From contig JAQFVV010013089.1 of the NCBI GenBank assembly GCA_028023455.1, positions 1 through 64,000 of the forward strand: a stretch of DNA of 64,000 nt, written 5' to 3'. The position numbers and the translations under genes are program-made. Below the pieces are notes generated by a model that saw only the letters and a list, made by a program, of their open reading frames with translations, searched no databases and was not told the origin of the DNA. Shown here piece by piece: positions 12,363 through 24,126 of the stretch (position 1 is the stretch's first letter; the number at the start of each line of letters is the position of its first letter). The DNA comes from Epiperipatus broadwayi (taxonomy: Eukaryota > Onychophora > Udeonychophora > Euonychophora > Peripatidae).

Positions 12363-12760
12363 TCAGGGGATTCTTAGCACCCTCCGCTTTCGGCCACTAA
12401 CCGCTGCCTTGGTTGGTGACCTTACAGCCTCCTGGGAATATATGGAGTTTATATAATAAAAAACTTTTTTTTAAATTTTTTTTAGAAAAGTAATAAAAAA
12501 TTTAATTCTATCCCCCCCCCCCCTAAACATCTGTGATAACTAGAAAAACAAATTAATTTATGAATGATTGATTAGATTTTGTTTTCGTTCTGTTTTCTTT
12601 TTTTTTTTTAATTGGGTAAAAATGAGATGAAAAAATAAATAAAAATTGGCTATATTAATTAAAAGTTTAAACTCTTATTATTTATTATCACAAACCTTTT
12701 ACTGCCCATCTAGCACGTGGACCTGCAGAAAGGCCACGGACCAAGGGTTGCAGAACACTG

Positions 12761-12768
12761 CTATAAAC
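12761..12768 (+). repeat. 8-bp target-site duplication, right side (CTATAAAC)
   Basis: This is an exact copy of 9319-9326 and marks the right edge of the hAT insertion. Confidence 0.85.
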
Positions 12769-13842
12769 AATATTAAGAATAAGAATGAAAGTTTGTTTAA
12801 TAAAAGAAAAAAGGAAACAGTTTGAGAGGCAATGTCAAGAAAAAATGATTAATGTAATATAAAATTAACAAATGTTTTGATGAATAGACTTAAATTTCTT
12901 TTCCAAATAGGAGGTAACTTAAATGCATAATCACTTCCCATTTGGGACGAAAGTTTATGAATCAAATCAATTGTTAGTTTTATAACAGATTATTTATCTG
13001 CTGCCATATATCTAACTTTAATTTTTTTGTTTTTATTAAAATAAGGTGGATTTTTAATCTTGCTCATATATTGTTGCTTGCAGCAGCTCAAAAAAATTTT
13101 GTTTTAAAATAATATTCCATAATCAGACAAACTTTTTGGTATTCATTTATTAGTATAGCTTGCACTAGGGACATTATTATATGGGGACAGTTGCTGCTAT
13201 TTTATTATCTTATAAATGGATAAGAAGCAATGATCATATGATATTATAATGACTTAATACCAATTCTAAACAAAGAATGTGGATGACTATGAACGTAAAA
13301 CACCAAAGACATCAAAATATAAATATTGGGGATCATATATGTATGGTTATACAGCAAATTATATTGGATTGAAAAAATTACTATGCTTTCAGTTTGGACT
13401 CATTGCTTCATAGTTGACTAAATAAATAAAAGCTAAGTTACTGAAGGAATGCATTTGATCCAAAAATCTAGAACTATTTACTCAGATACAAGACTTCTCA
13501 CTTATGACAGCCATAAGGTAGAAACTAGTCTGTGAATATTGGATGAGTAGGCATCATAAACGGATTTAAATACACAAATCTTCTGGCTTCTGTTGATTCC
13601 TATGATTTGTACTGGATGGCCCTATTTTGTGGGAAAAAATGTTACTATTTTAATAGATTGTGTAAAAATAAGAAATGGTTGTCGTGTGATATAATGGTTT
13701 TATAATAAATTTACCATAAATGCTATTCAGGATGGAAGATAGACCATATGCTGGCTATAACTATTATTTATTTTTATGGGTATTGGCATTTTGATTATTG
13801 TAACAGTTTATTCAAGAGGTTTATGTTTATATCTCTTTCTTA

Positions 13843-13874
<32 letters not shown>

Positions 13875-13978
13875 TGTGACCATTAGTTTTTTCAACGAGT
13901 GATAAAATCAAGTGCAATATTATTTTTAAATAGTCTAAAAAGGAAAAAAAATTATCAAAGTTTTAAGCTAAATCAAAG
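12769..13978. other. Non-coding, with a degraded MITE at about 13140-13640
   Basis: No gene is visible. 13157-13250 resembles the right end and flank of the palindrome at 35240-35606 (TTGCACT..., GCAATGATCATATGATATTA). About 13460-13560 on the minus strand resembles its left interior (TGCCTACTCATCCAATATTC, then CAGACTAGTTTCT). I read this as an old, diverged copy of the same fold-back family. A (CT)n(TA)n run lies at 13843-13874. Confidence 0.4.
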
Positions 13979-14067
13979 CATTGGTGGTCAAGAGGTCAGC
14001 GACGGCTGCTTTACAAGCAGTTGTCCCGGATTAGCGGGTTCGCTTCCCGGCTGATGCTATGACACAT
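13979..14067 (+). repeat. tRNA-derived SINE
   Basis: The sequence starts GCATTGGTGGTCAAGAGG (A-box-like) and carries GGGTTCGCTTCCCGG (B-box-like), ending GATGCTATGACACA. It has an anticodon-like stem GCTGC/GCAGT around a 7-nt loop and a long variable region. Four similar copies lie elsewhere in the window (15855, 47699, 57121, 57667), each of similar length, so this is a dispersed SINE rather than a tRNA gene. Confidence 0.7.
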
Positions 14068-15412
14068 GGGCGTTGATATTTTGTTTTTAGAATAAAAAGA
14101 TCTTAGATCCCAAATATATAATGTATAAACAACAGTATGTTTGTATTTTTTCCAAAATTACAATGTATAAGTATAGAGAGGGAAGAGGGTGATTGCGCAC
14201 ATTATCAAACTTTAAAACAGTTAATTTTATAAAAGAGTAAAGATAAAAATTGAATCAACGATATTTTAAAAGTGAAAGTTGATATCACGAATAAAAATTT
14301 AACTTGCTAATTCTAGGAATGGATTAATATTTAATTATATGGAGAGATAGCTCTTCAACTTACAAAAAGATTATAAAATCAGTCTAATGTTAATTAAAGT
14401 AACAATAAGACATCGCTAGTAATCATTATTTATATGTGCAAGCATGTGTGTGTGTAATGTATATAATTTTAATTATATAGAAAATCCTAAGGTTTTATAC
14501 ATCATACAGTATACCATGCAATAGTGTATTGAGAGAGGTATTATTTTATCTTGGTTTTGAATCCATTATGGTTTTCACTCATAAATCTTTAATCAAAATT
14601 TAGTCAATTCATTTTTATTGAAATAATTTTTTTAAATAAAATTTTCCACCATTTTCTTTTTACATTTTTTTTGTTTAAAGCAGGAAAATCTGTCAAAGCA
14701 CACTTGGTAAGAGAAGGTTAGTGAATAATTAATGTCCAGACTAAATATAACAAACCAATTAAAATTTAATATTAGGGGTCAAAGTGTAAATATTTATGTC
14801 AGAGAGTGATTGATGGATAGATTCAATAAAACTAAGCTCATATTTTGAGCTAGGTTCTTCTCTAAAAATCTTGTGCCAAGTGAGCACACACCAATTCCAT
14901 TTTCAATATATCATCTGACTAAATTTAGTAGTTTTTTTTAAGAAGTGTATATTGTGTATCCTGCTAATGGAGCACTAGAAGGTTAATAGGCACACTTATC
15001 TTCTTTGTAAAGTCAATTGGTGCCAAAATTTTACCAATCTACATGGAAATCAATACACCATGTTTAAGTCAACCCGTCCAATTTGGAAGCTTCAATCTAC
15101 ATGTCTGAGAATGCTCCAGGTACAGACTTTTATTGTCACTTATCTTTTATTAAATAATTTACTGATTAAATTTGGATGGATCATTGTACTGCAAAGTTTT
15201 CTTAATATTAATTTTGTCTGGAATAATGTGTTTTTAATATTTGAATGGATTTTATTACAAACTTTCATAATATTTTATTCTACTTCAAATATTTACTTTT
15301 AAATACTTGGCTGAACTTATAAAAAGGCTGAAAGGATAATAAATGTCAATTTTATAATTATATTATATTTCCTCAAATACATAATGAAGTCGAAGGAATA
15401 ATATGTATTTGC
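14068..15412. other. Intergenic, nothing recognised
   Basis: AT-rich sequence with short simple runs. The open frame at 15060-15302 has no family signature and the hydrophobic composition expected of chance frames in T-rich DNA. Confidence 0.5.
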
Positions 15413-15438
15413 TATCATCATCATCATCATCATCATCA

Positions 15439-15487
<49 letters not shown>
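15413..15487 (+). repeat. (TCA)n then (TTA)n microsatellite
   Basis: About nine ATC/CAT units pass directly into about 15 ATT units. CAT/ATG tails terminate the RTE copies in this window, so it could be a tail left by a lost RTE copy. No RTE sequence adjoins it. Confidence 0.9.
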
Positions 15488-15488
<1 letters not shown>

Positions 15489-15854
15489 AATTAAATCTTT
15501 TGCGTTCTCTTGAGAGAATAATTGCAAAAAGAGATGATAATCTGGACCAACTGATGATTGCTGGTTTAGTATGACATATGTATATTGGTGATTATTTATC
15601 TTTTCAATATATATGTGTTTAAGTATATCAGTGTTATTAGATAGAGCGGAGAGTGGTGGGTCATATGAAAGTCTGAGCCCTTATACCCTATATATTACAC
15701 ATATATATAGACGCAGGTATATAATAAGCCTGTGTTTCAGTTAATCAAATGATGTAAAAACAATCACTTTGAGAGTGCATTCTCAAAATAATATTATAGG
15801 TGACTTAAAAAGCTTTAGACAATTTTAATAAACAAATAAATAATAGTGATTACT

Positions 15855-15963
15855 TTGTCTTGCATTGGTGGTCGAGAAGTCAGCGCGACTGACTTGCACT
15901 TGCAGGCAGTTGCCCGGGTTGCGGGTTCGCGTCCCAGCCGATGCTATGACACTTAAAAAAAAG
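15855..15963 (+). repeat. tRNA-derived SINE with poly-A end
   Basis: The 5' part GCATTGG can pair with CCGATGC near the 3' end, like a 7-bp tRNA acceptor stem (here mutated to AGCCGATGC). The B-box-like GCGGGTTCGCGTCCC is clear. The element ends GCTATGACACTT followed by A8. The 5' flank GTCTT is shared with the minus-strand copy at 57667-57772, so the element may begin slightly before the stem. Confidence 0.75.
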
Positions 15964-18900
15964 TTGAAAACTCTAGTCAAAATAACTTAATGAATATGGG
16001 AATAAAGAAATATAAAATAAACTTTCTTTGAAATAACTTTTAAAATAGATTATATTGAGCATCTAGTCCTGTTAACTGTCATTAAATAAAATAATTTGCA
16101 AATAGATCTTTACTAAATGTTTTGAAATATATTATAATGAGCATATTTTAAAGTGAATCTCGAGAGAATAGAAAATTAACTCAGTGGATTAAGTAATTTC
16201 TAAAGCAAAAAAATTAAATTAATATGAGAATGCTCCGGGAAGTAAGTGATATTATAAATATATAAATTATTATACTATATTATGGATAAAAGTGCAAAAA
16301 TCCGGATCCTATAAATAACTACTGTTTTCAATGTATGTGTAACTACAATTTTGTACCAATAAACATTTATTTTAAGGCAAGAGTTTTGCCTGTTTTAATA
16401 AACATTTATATTTTGGACAACTTCAATAGTATTCTACCATGGCCATGTATGCATTTGTTTTTGTTATTTAAAATAATATATGTCTTTATTTGGATAATCT
16501 ACACTTCATGGGAATATAAATATCAGGATTCCAGTGGACCAAGAAAGAGACAATAGTAAAATTGTTGTTATTATTATATCTATTATCGCATTATATTATA
16601 TTTGTGTTAATATGTTTTTAGTTAAGAGTTTAAAAAGTTTTGACCCTATATTTTAATCCCGTTTAAAATTTGCAAATAGTTTGGTTTATTATAATACTGC
16701 TTGAGCCCATATATTTTTTTAATTTTATCACAAATACTAAGGGAATGTGATGTATGAAAGGATTTATAAAATATTGTCAATAATTTTAGATCAATATTTT
16801 TACCTCTATTTAATTTTTCATATTTAGTATTTTACTGCTATGCTCGAAAGCGTGTGAGTTATTTAAAATGTGTATTTTAAATGAAATGATGCTTATTTCT
16901 TAGCCTAGAGAATTATTTTTAAGTAAAATTTATTTGTACTTGTATTAGACTAATCGGTTCATGCATCAATAATATGATACCCTTTTATGCTATGTGAGAG
17001 TGCAAATGACCTCTGTTTTTTGGGGTGAGTGTAGTTTTAACCGCCTCAAAGAGTTGAGATGGAGCATAGCTCTCTCACGATTAAATAATTTTTATCTGAA
17101 AGTACTTTTAGGAGATAGAGGACTTGATCCCATCTCCCGTCTTTGTTTTATTACTTCGTAGGTGAAATATTTTTTATAGTTGTAGTGTGCAGTGTTTTTA
17201 GCATGCCTCTTAATTTATAGTTCATGAAGAAGGTAACTCTTAGTCTATGCTAGCACCAAGAAGTTATTATTATTAACTTATTCTCTCTTATGAAAGCAAC
17301 ATTTTATCATTACCCAGGAGTGCATGATAATTTCCTGATTATTGTTTGTTAGGTCATTGCATATTAGTGAAAAGTAGCTACTTGTTTAGGGTTTAAATAT
17401 AATATCATATTCATAAATTGATGTACTGAGTAGCTAAGCTTTGCTCTAGCTTGTGTGAGAACCGATAGTTATTCTAAATTTATGTTCACAAATTTGAATT
17501 CAGGCAAGCAGTACGCATAATACTAGGTTCTTGCAGAAGCAAGTCATCGCTAGACTGGTAAGAAAAAGATAATAAACTCATGTTGGGATATATCAGTAGA
17601 TACGTGTATGTGTGCATTGATATAGTTATTAAAACATATCACGCAATTAATTATTAGACAGAATTTGAATACTAAGTTGTGGAAATAATAGTTCGCAAAA
17701 TGTGTATAAACTTAAATTGTAGAAGTTAAATATTTTTTTATTGCATTTAAGATATGAGTTTCTTAAGTAACATAACTTTAGTATCTTAAAAATATAAATG
17801 TCTTAATAAACTGAGTAAATATTACATAAAATTTTTTATGGACTTTAAGCTTATTAAAACGGTTAACAATAGTTGTATTTTACATAATGTTACCGAAGCA
17901 CCGCTTCAGATATAACCAAATAAATATTGAACGATGTATTATGGGTCAAAATAATTAAAAATCATTTATAATGTAGAGCAGTGATTAGTCCCAAAACTAC
18001 TTTTATTAAAGGTTTTTACTGGGACAAGCTATGTATTAGTTTCACTAAGTTTATATGAGTCTGTAATTGTAGCCAGTGCAGATCCCCATTGTGAATAATT
18101 TAATTGTACCTCATATTTTTCTTAATTTGGGATCGCTACAATGTTGACTTGAATTGTAGTCTTTTCTTTTTATATAGTTTATTTTTATATAGCTTATTTG
18201 AATAAATATTAGTTGTTTTAAAATTTAAACTTGTGTCTGGTGTCTTAATGTTTTGGGTGTTTGGAGTATGACAATACCAGAGCCTCACAATATCAAAACG
18301 TCACAATATTAGATCTTCATAATATTGACAAATTTATAATATTCATAAATTTATTATAGTCATTAATACTCAAAGTATAAGATGAAAGAATTAATAGAAA
18401 TAACTCATATTTCTGGTACAGATTGGCCAAGAAATATCTTCATTGATTTTACTGCTGAAGTAAAATAATACATTTTCACTTGTTAATATTTGAAGATTTA
18501 AATTAATGGCATATACGTTAAAATTTAATAATAATTTGGCAAACAGAGAAGAGAATGGTTTAATTATAAAAAATAATATTTATTTGTTGAATTTGTTGCA
18601 CTTCGACTAATATTGCGAGTGGACATAAAAACCTTCTTCACTCTTGATATTTGGATGCATTCCCAGTTGATCAAACTATATTCAAAATTTATTATAATAA
18701 TTGTTTTATTTAATTAATTAGTTAGCATATCATATTTATTATCATTATGAATCCTATTATTAGCTTTAGTGAGAGTAGACATTAACTTTAAATAAGCTTA
18801 CGTCTATTCAATTTGTATTTGCTGGAATAGTGCCCAAAGGTCGGCAATGAATTGAAAAGTGATTGATTGTTGCACTTCACCACAGGTCAAGAACCTGAGA

Positions 18901-21741
18901 ACAAGAGCATTTACGATTCTAAAATTTGAAAGAATAAGATTATCATTATTAGAATGTTAGATAATACAGAGTGTTTGAGTTGATAAATGGTACATTCCAC
19001 TTCTGTATGTGCATGTGGTATAGCATTAAAGAGACATAATTTGGGAGATGGGATGGAGGACATAACACACAGATTTAAGATTAAATGATTGTAACTGTGG
19101 AGGGTGATCGATGCTGAGAACGAAGGGATAATTAATTTATTTGCAAGAGATGGGAAGAGTGAAAATTTTTACTTTATGTTAGTTAAGATATAAGATTTTA
19201 ATACTTTTTATTAGTATAATTTTATGAGTTCTCTGCATAGATTACTAATCCATTTCCATTTTTTATACGTGAAAAATAAAAAAACAACATTATTGTAGTG
19301 GCCACGGAGATCATATAGCTATGTGGGTTTGTGGAGAAAAATTTGCTTATTTTTCTAAATAATTTATCGTGAATTTATTTGAGTAATCATTACTAAGTTC
19401 AAAGCTAAGTATGTAACATATTATTTATAATTTAAAATATTATTAAGATTATATTTTTCTTTTGGAAAAGTTTTAATAACTTGCTTCCTCCACAGACTTC
19501 CCATTTATTAAGCGATGATGATCTCGGGTGGATACAGTTGCAATTTGGCACCGGGATAAAATGAAAAACCGGTTGCGATCTCAATGGCAATAATGTGGAG
19601 AAAGCCGGTTGAGACGGTATGTCGATATTGGGGGAAGAAAGTGCAACTACTATCTCTCACTTGATTTGACTTGCAATTCACTATGCATATATGTTTTTAT
19701 ATTTCCACATAAGTTAAACCTATTCTATACTTTAATAAAAGATTTACAATCAGTAAAATAATAATCAAATTTCTCAGAGTTATCCAACAATATGTGTATT
19801 CTTAATCTTATTCTAATTATTAATAATAATCTTTTCAAATATCTTGTTTCTTATTATAAGAATAAATTAAAAGTAAACTCAATCTGTGTTTTAAAAACTA
19901 ATGTTAGCAATTTTAAATACGAAGTTGATTAATGATTTATCTCAGGGTTATATAAAATAAGAAAACAAATGCCTGGATATAAAGTGTGTTTATGCATTTT
20001 AGGATACAACAATGGAAAGGGATTTTATGTACATCATTTTACCCGATAATTTTATATATAAGATAGCATTAATACAACAATGATGTATTTAATCCAAATA
20101 GATTTTATGTGTAATTTAATTTCATAAATATTGCCTTCTTTGTATCACGCATATGCAATGACAATGGTTTTTTTAATAATTACAACAGAGAAGTATTAAA
20201 AATTAACAATTACTTTATTTCAAAATATAAAATAAATGATAAAACGAATAATAACAATAAAAAAAATAGGAATAGGTTGTTTATAATTTCAAAAAAAGTA
20301 AACCTCAATTTAAATACTGTAGTATAATAATTATCATCATAAAAGATAAATGTTTTATAGTCGTCCTTAATTAGTTTGTTTCACTAATTAATTAATTATT
20401 AATCAACGTCACTTAATAATGATGGAGAAGTTTTCACTTCTTTAAAAAAAGTACAAATTATTGCTTAGCATATCTAGATGAAATTTACCACATTGGGTTT
20501 ATTTATTTTGCCTTTTCTAGATTCAATTTTTGGCTTAAATGTTAGGAAAGCTACTCTACTAACAAAATATATCTAGATTATTAGTCTGCCTATTACATAC
20601 TGTATAACAGTAAAAAATAGCACTAATATATAAAAAGTGATGCATAAAATATTCCTTACAGATTTATTCATCTAAATAAGGATGATTAAATCCATTTTAA
20701 CTTTGAAGTTGAACTTAAAAACCTATAAAGCATACAATAATTTCAATATTGAACAGTTTTAGATAAGTTTAATAATACGAAATACATTTTGAGGGTCATC
20801 TGTCTTTTATTATATCTTTATTTATATTAATTTAAAAAGAATTGGGAAGTATGGATGTGTTTATTGTATCTATAAGTTTAATAATTACATTTATACAACC
20901 TAAACCTAAGGTAAATCACATTTAATCACATTTTATATCATTACTAATAATATTAAATAGAATATTGCTTGTACATAGCATAATAATATCTGAGAAACTT
21001 TAGTATATGAATAATCATAATAATATTAACTAACTTAGAAAGAAACGATTATGAGAAAATGCATTTGTCATGATTTATAATTTATCTCAACAAAATATTG
21101 ATACTTGAAAAATATTTCAGGGTTCTTGGAAATTTAGAAGCAGTTTTAAAATAACATTATCACAGATGATGTAAAGCACAAATAATTTTAGTTTATAATA
21201 TAATCCTTTCTGGACGCAGCATAAACATTAATAAATTCAATTCATTATACTTGTTGATTCAAGGTAAGTTACATTTAACACGTTAATCCATTTTAAGATT
21301 GTTTATCACTGAGACATTTATAAAATTTAATATTTGCTTTGATAATCTACAATCAGGAGTAATATTTAAATATATAGCTTTCCTAATTCATTATATATTG
21401 AATGTTGTTTAAATATCTAACATTGATAATCGGTAAAGCATTTCCTTAAGCCCTGGATAGAAATTCATAGTTTATTCCATACAGTAATTTAATTCATTTG
21501 AACAGATAATATAATGTTATACAAAGGATTAGTTTTATTACTCTTTAATTTGAGATGTATGATTACTCTATTCATCATATCTCTGATAAAACCAGTACTT
21601 CATCATCCATAATAAAGCTATTTTCATTACTTTTGAATCAAAGTTCATTTCTCTAAGTAACAAGTTTATGAAAATATATTTGATTAAAAAATTATTGTTT
21701 AAAGGTCTTCCTCCCAAATTTAAGAACAAGACACATGTACA
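15964..21741. other. Long gene-free interval
   Basis: No open frame here resembles a known protein. The sequence is very AT-rich except for blocks at about 16950-18290 and 19490-19650. The latter includes CACCGGGATAAAATG and ACCGGTTGCGATCTC and is markedly GC-richer. These blocks may be remains of transposon non-coding ends. I could not assign them. Confidence 0.4.
16950..18290 (+). repeat. Possible solo LTR or other transposon terminus (uncertain)
   Basis: The block includes GAGATGGAGCATAGCTCTCT, TTTAGGAGATAGAGGACTTG and, near its end, an AATAAATA site followed by CTTGTGTCTGGTGTCTTAAT and TTTGGAGTATGACA. The ordering of a polyadenylation-like signal and then a T/G-rich stretch ending in CA is LTR-like. 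No second copy, target duplication or inverted TG end was found, so the call is weak. Confidence 0.2.
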
Positions 21742-22412
21742 TTCATCATCATCATCATCATCACCAATCATTATCAATCCACTGCAGGATGAAGGTCTCT
21801 CCAAGTTCAATCTATCTTCTCAGATCTTTAGTTTCTCTTCTCCACATCATGCCTGCACACTTTTTTTATTTCTTCCATCCATCTCACATGTGGTCTCTTT
21901 CTGGAACTTTCACAATCTCTTGGAATCCAGTTTAAGATTTCAATTGCCCATTTATTATCATCTCTTCTAGCAATATGTCCAGCCCAGCTCCACTTCAATC
22001 TTTTAATTTTTTCAATGAGGTCTGTAACACCTGTTTGTTCTCTTACCCATTCCTTGCATTTTCGATCTCTTCTTGTTACTTCCAACATGCATCTCTCCAT
22101 ACTTCTTTGAGTGATCTGGAGTCTCTGTATTGCCCTTCTATTTAGTGTCCAAGTATCAGATCCATAAGTAAGAACTGGTAAAACACATTTGTTAAAAAAC
22201 TTCCTTTTCAAACATATAGGCATATTTCCTTTTAGTATTAAGTTATTTCTACCAAAAGCACTCCAACTAAGTTTAATTCTGTGATTAATTTTATCCATTA
22301 TGTTTCCGTCTGTATTAATAATCTGACCAAGGTATTTGTAACTGTTAACTTCTTTTAATTTATCATAATCAATCTTTATTTTCATATTTTGAACAAATCG
22401 ATTAAACGTGCC
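21742..22412 (-). mobile_element. 5'-truncated RTE retrotransposon, 3' end only
   Basis: This piece starts with the CAT-repeat tail at 21742 and reads on the minus strand into the RTE C-terminal region (YGSDTWTLNRR, RLKWSWAGHIARRDDN). It stops abruptly at about 22412, before the reverse transcriptase core. The open frame 22385-21828 covers 185 codons. It lacks the catalytic motifs and cannot be active. Truncation at the 5' side is the usual outcome of target-primed reverse transcription. Confidence 0.9.
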
Positions 22413-23813
22413 TTTTTACATTATTGAGCATAATATTTACATTTTCTTGAAGTGAAGAAAATAATTATTTTATAATAATTTGAAATATTTATTTAAAGTT
22501 ATTAAATATAATTTTTCAAATCTATCAGCCATTTAACATTACTTTCAATTGAAGAAATCCAGTCATTTACCGTTGAAGTTATGAGACAGTATTCCATAAG
22601 TCAATTTGTCCATTTTCCCCACTAACAGGTGACTATAATAAATGAGATTTCTTGGAATAAAAAATTAATGAATTAATTAATGATAGTTTATGATGTATTT
22701 ATTGTTATTCATCTTTCATCCAGAACAATAAGACGTCATTTGCCTAAAAAAAGGCAATTCTCTACCTAACTATTTAATCTAGCTGACAAACATGTAGATG
22801 ACAAACAAAATGGCTATTTAAAAATTTGTACCTGTTCATGTCCTGAATGCAATGAAAATTTGTATAGACTATCTGGATTTTCCAAACTTCAGTTTTTACA
22901 CCAGTTATTACATGATGTCTGAATTACAGAATATTCTCCATCATTCAATGGGATTTCTTTTTTTGTTCACAAAATATCGAAAGAGATCATCATGATTATT
23001 ATCGGGAAAATGCTAGATGCTGAGATTTTGAATTATGGTGAAAACTTTATGAAGATTTAAAAATGAAGTCAAAATTAATAATAATTTCAATTTTTTAATT
23101 GTTTCACCTTTACTACCAGGTTTAAAAATAATATTACAAGTATTTATTTAAAATAGATAAATCATAAATCTATCAAGGTCTCACCCATTTATTTCAGTTA
23201 ATTTTAAATTGGCCTCTTAATAATAATATTGTTTAATGAAAATTCTAGCAAACTAAATCAATCTTTGCTAAATCTAAAATATAAACATGCAAGCTTTCAC
23301 ATACATGCACACAAAATTATAAAAATATAAGAACTGTCTATTCTACACAGAAATAAAAATATAATTTAAATACAGTTGCCTTATCTCAAAATATTTTAGA
23401 GTGATAATGTTAAATTTATAATCCTATTCTTTATTTCTGTATAAAATTAGTTGCTTTATGTTTGTGAGTAGTTTTATATGTTTGTACGATTTAATATCTT
23501 TTTTCTTTAACAAAAATAATGACAAAATATATACAGTATTGATAATAAAATCTGCTTGGAAAACCATTCAATAATGCTTTATAAAATTATATATATATTA
23601 AACATTAATGCAAGAGACTATTAAACCTGATATTGATTATATAAGATGTTATACAACCAATGACAGTGATCAATATACTTTTTTAACTATAAAAATTAAA
23701 TACAATAATTTTTTTATTGTTTTAAACTTATACTAGCTATTTCAGAGTGAGACTGATATATTTCACTTGATGATATTACTTTTAAAACCATTACGTTGTC
23801 TTTCTTATTTACT
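22413..23813. other. Intergenic, nothing recognised
   Basis: AT-rich DNA with no convincing coding region on either strand and no repeat I could match elsewhere in the window. Confidence 0.5.
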
Positions 23814-24126
23814 TTCTCCTGAACTAAATGTAATCAATTTAATAGACAACCACATAACTAAGTTAAAAATTAATTTCCATCAAATCGACTTTAACCTTGT
23901 CAAGATGTTACAATAATTCAAAAAAATGTCACGTGTTTTACATATCATCTAGAACATCCTGATTGGCTAGGGTGTTGTAGATGATATGTAAATCACGTGA
24001 CATTTTTTGAATTATTGTAACATCTTGACAAGGTTCAATTTTGAACGAAAGTCGAATTGATGGAAATACATTTTTAATTTAGTTATGTAGTTGTCTATTA
24101 AATTGATTATATTCAGTTCAGGAGAA
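23814..24126. mobile_element. Large near-perfect palindrome (fold-back MITE)
   Basis: The left arm starts TTCTCCTGAACT and the right arm ends AGTTCAGGAGAA. The arms are each about 130 bp. They pair through ATTTAATAGACAAC, AACCTTGTCAAGATGTTAC and ATGTCACGTG, then through an imperfect centre, CATATCATCTAGAACA / TGTTGTAGATGATATG, around CCTGATTGGCTAGG. The right arm has about 10 extra bases (GTTCAATTTTGAACG region). There is no coding capacity. I could not fix a target duplication. Confidence 0.85.

Larger units (their letters stand above)
9507..12440 (-). mobile_element. RTE-clade non-LTR retrotransposon, nearly full length, decayed
   Basis: The minus strand reads apurinic-type endonuclease, then reverse transcriptase, then a C-terminal region, ending almost directly in a (TGA)n/(CAT)n tail at about 9507-9535. 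This order, the very short 3' UTR and the trinucleotide tail are hallmarks of RTE elements. The coding frame is broken by stops and frameshifts, so this copy is dead. The 5' boundary, near the CGGCCACTAACCGCTGCC block at about 12390-12440, is approximate. It is nested inside the hAT MITE and therefore younger than it. I could not identify a clear target-site duplication. Confidence 0.9.
9327..12760. mobile_element. hAT-type MITE, split by an RTE insertion
   Basis: The left end begins CAGTGGTCTTCAACC. The right end, reverse complemented, begins CAGTGTTCTGCAACC (13 of 15 matching). Both are flanked by the 8-bp duplication CTATAAAC. Without the RTE insertion (about 9507-12440) the element is only about 500 bp and has no transposase, so it is non-autonomous and must have been mobilised in trans. 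The left part holds about three diverged 30-bp units built on CAGACCGGYAAAAATAAGGAT. The right part contains a C-run near 12510. Termini of the CAGTGGT type are typical of hAT elements. Confidence 0.85.
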
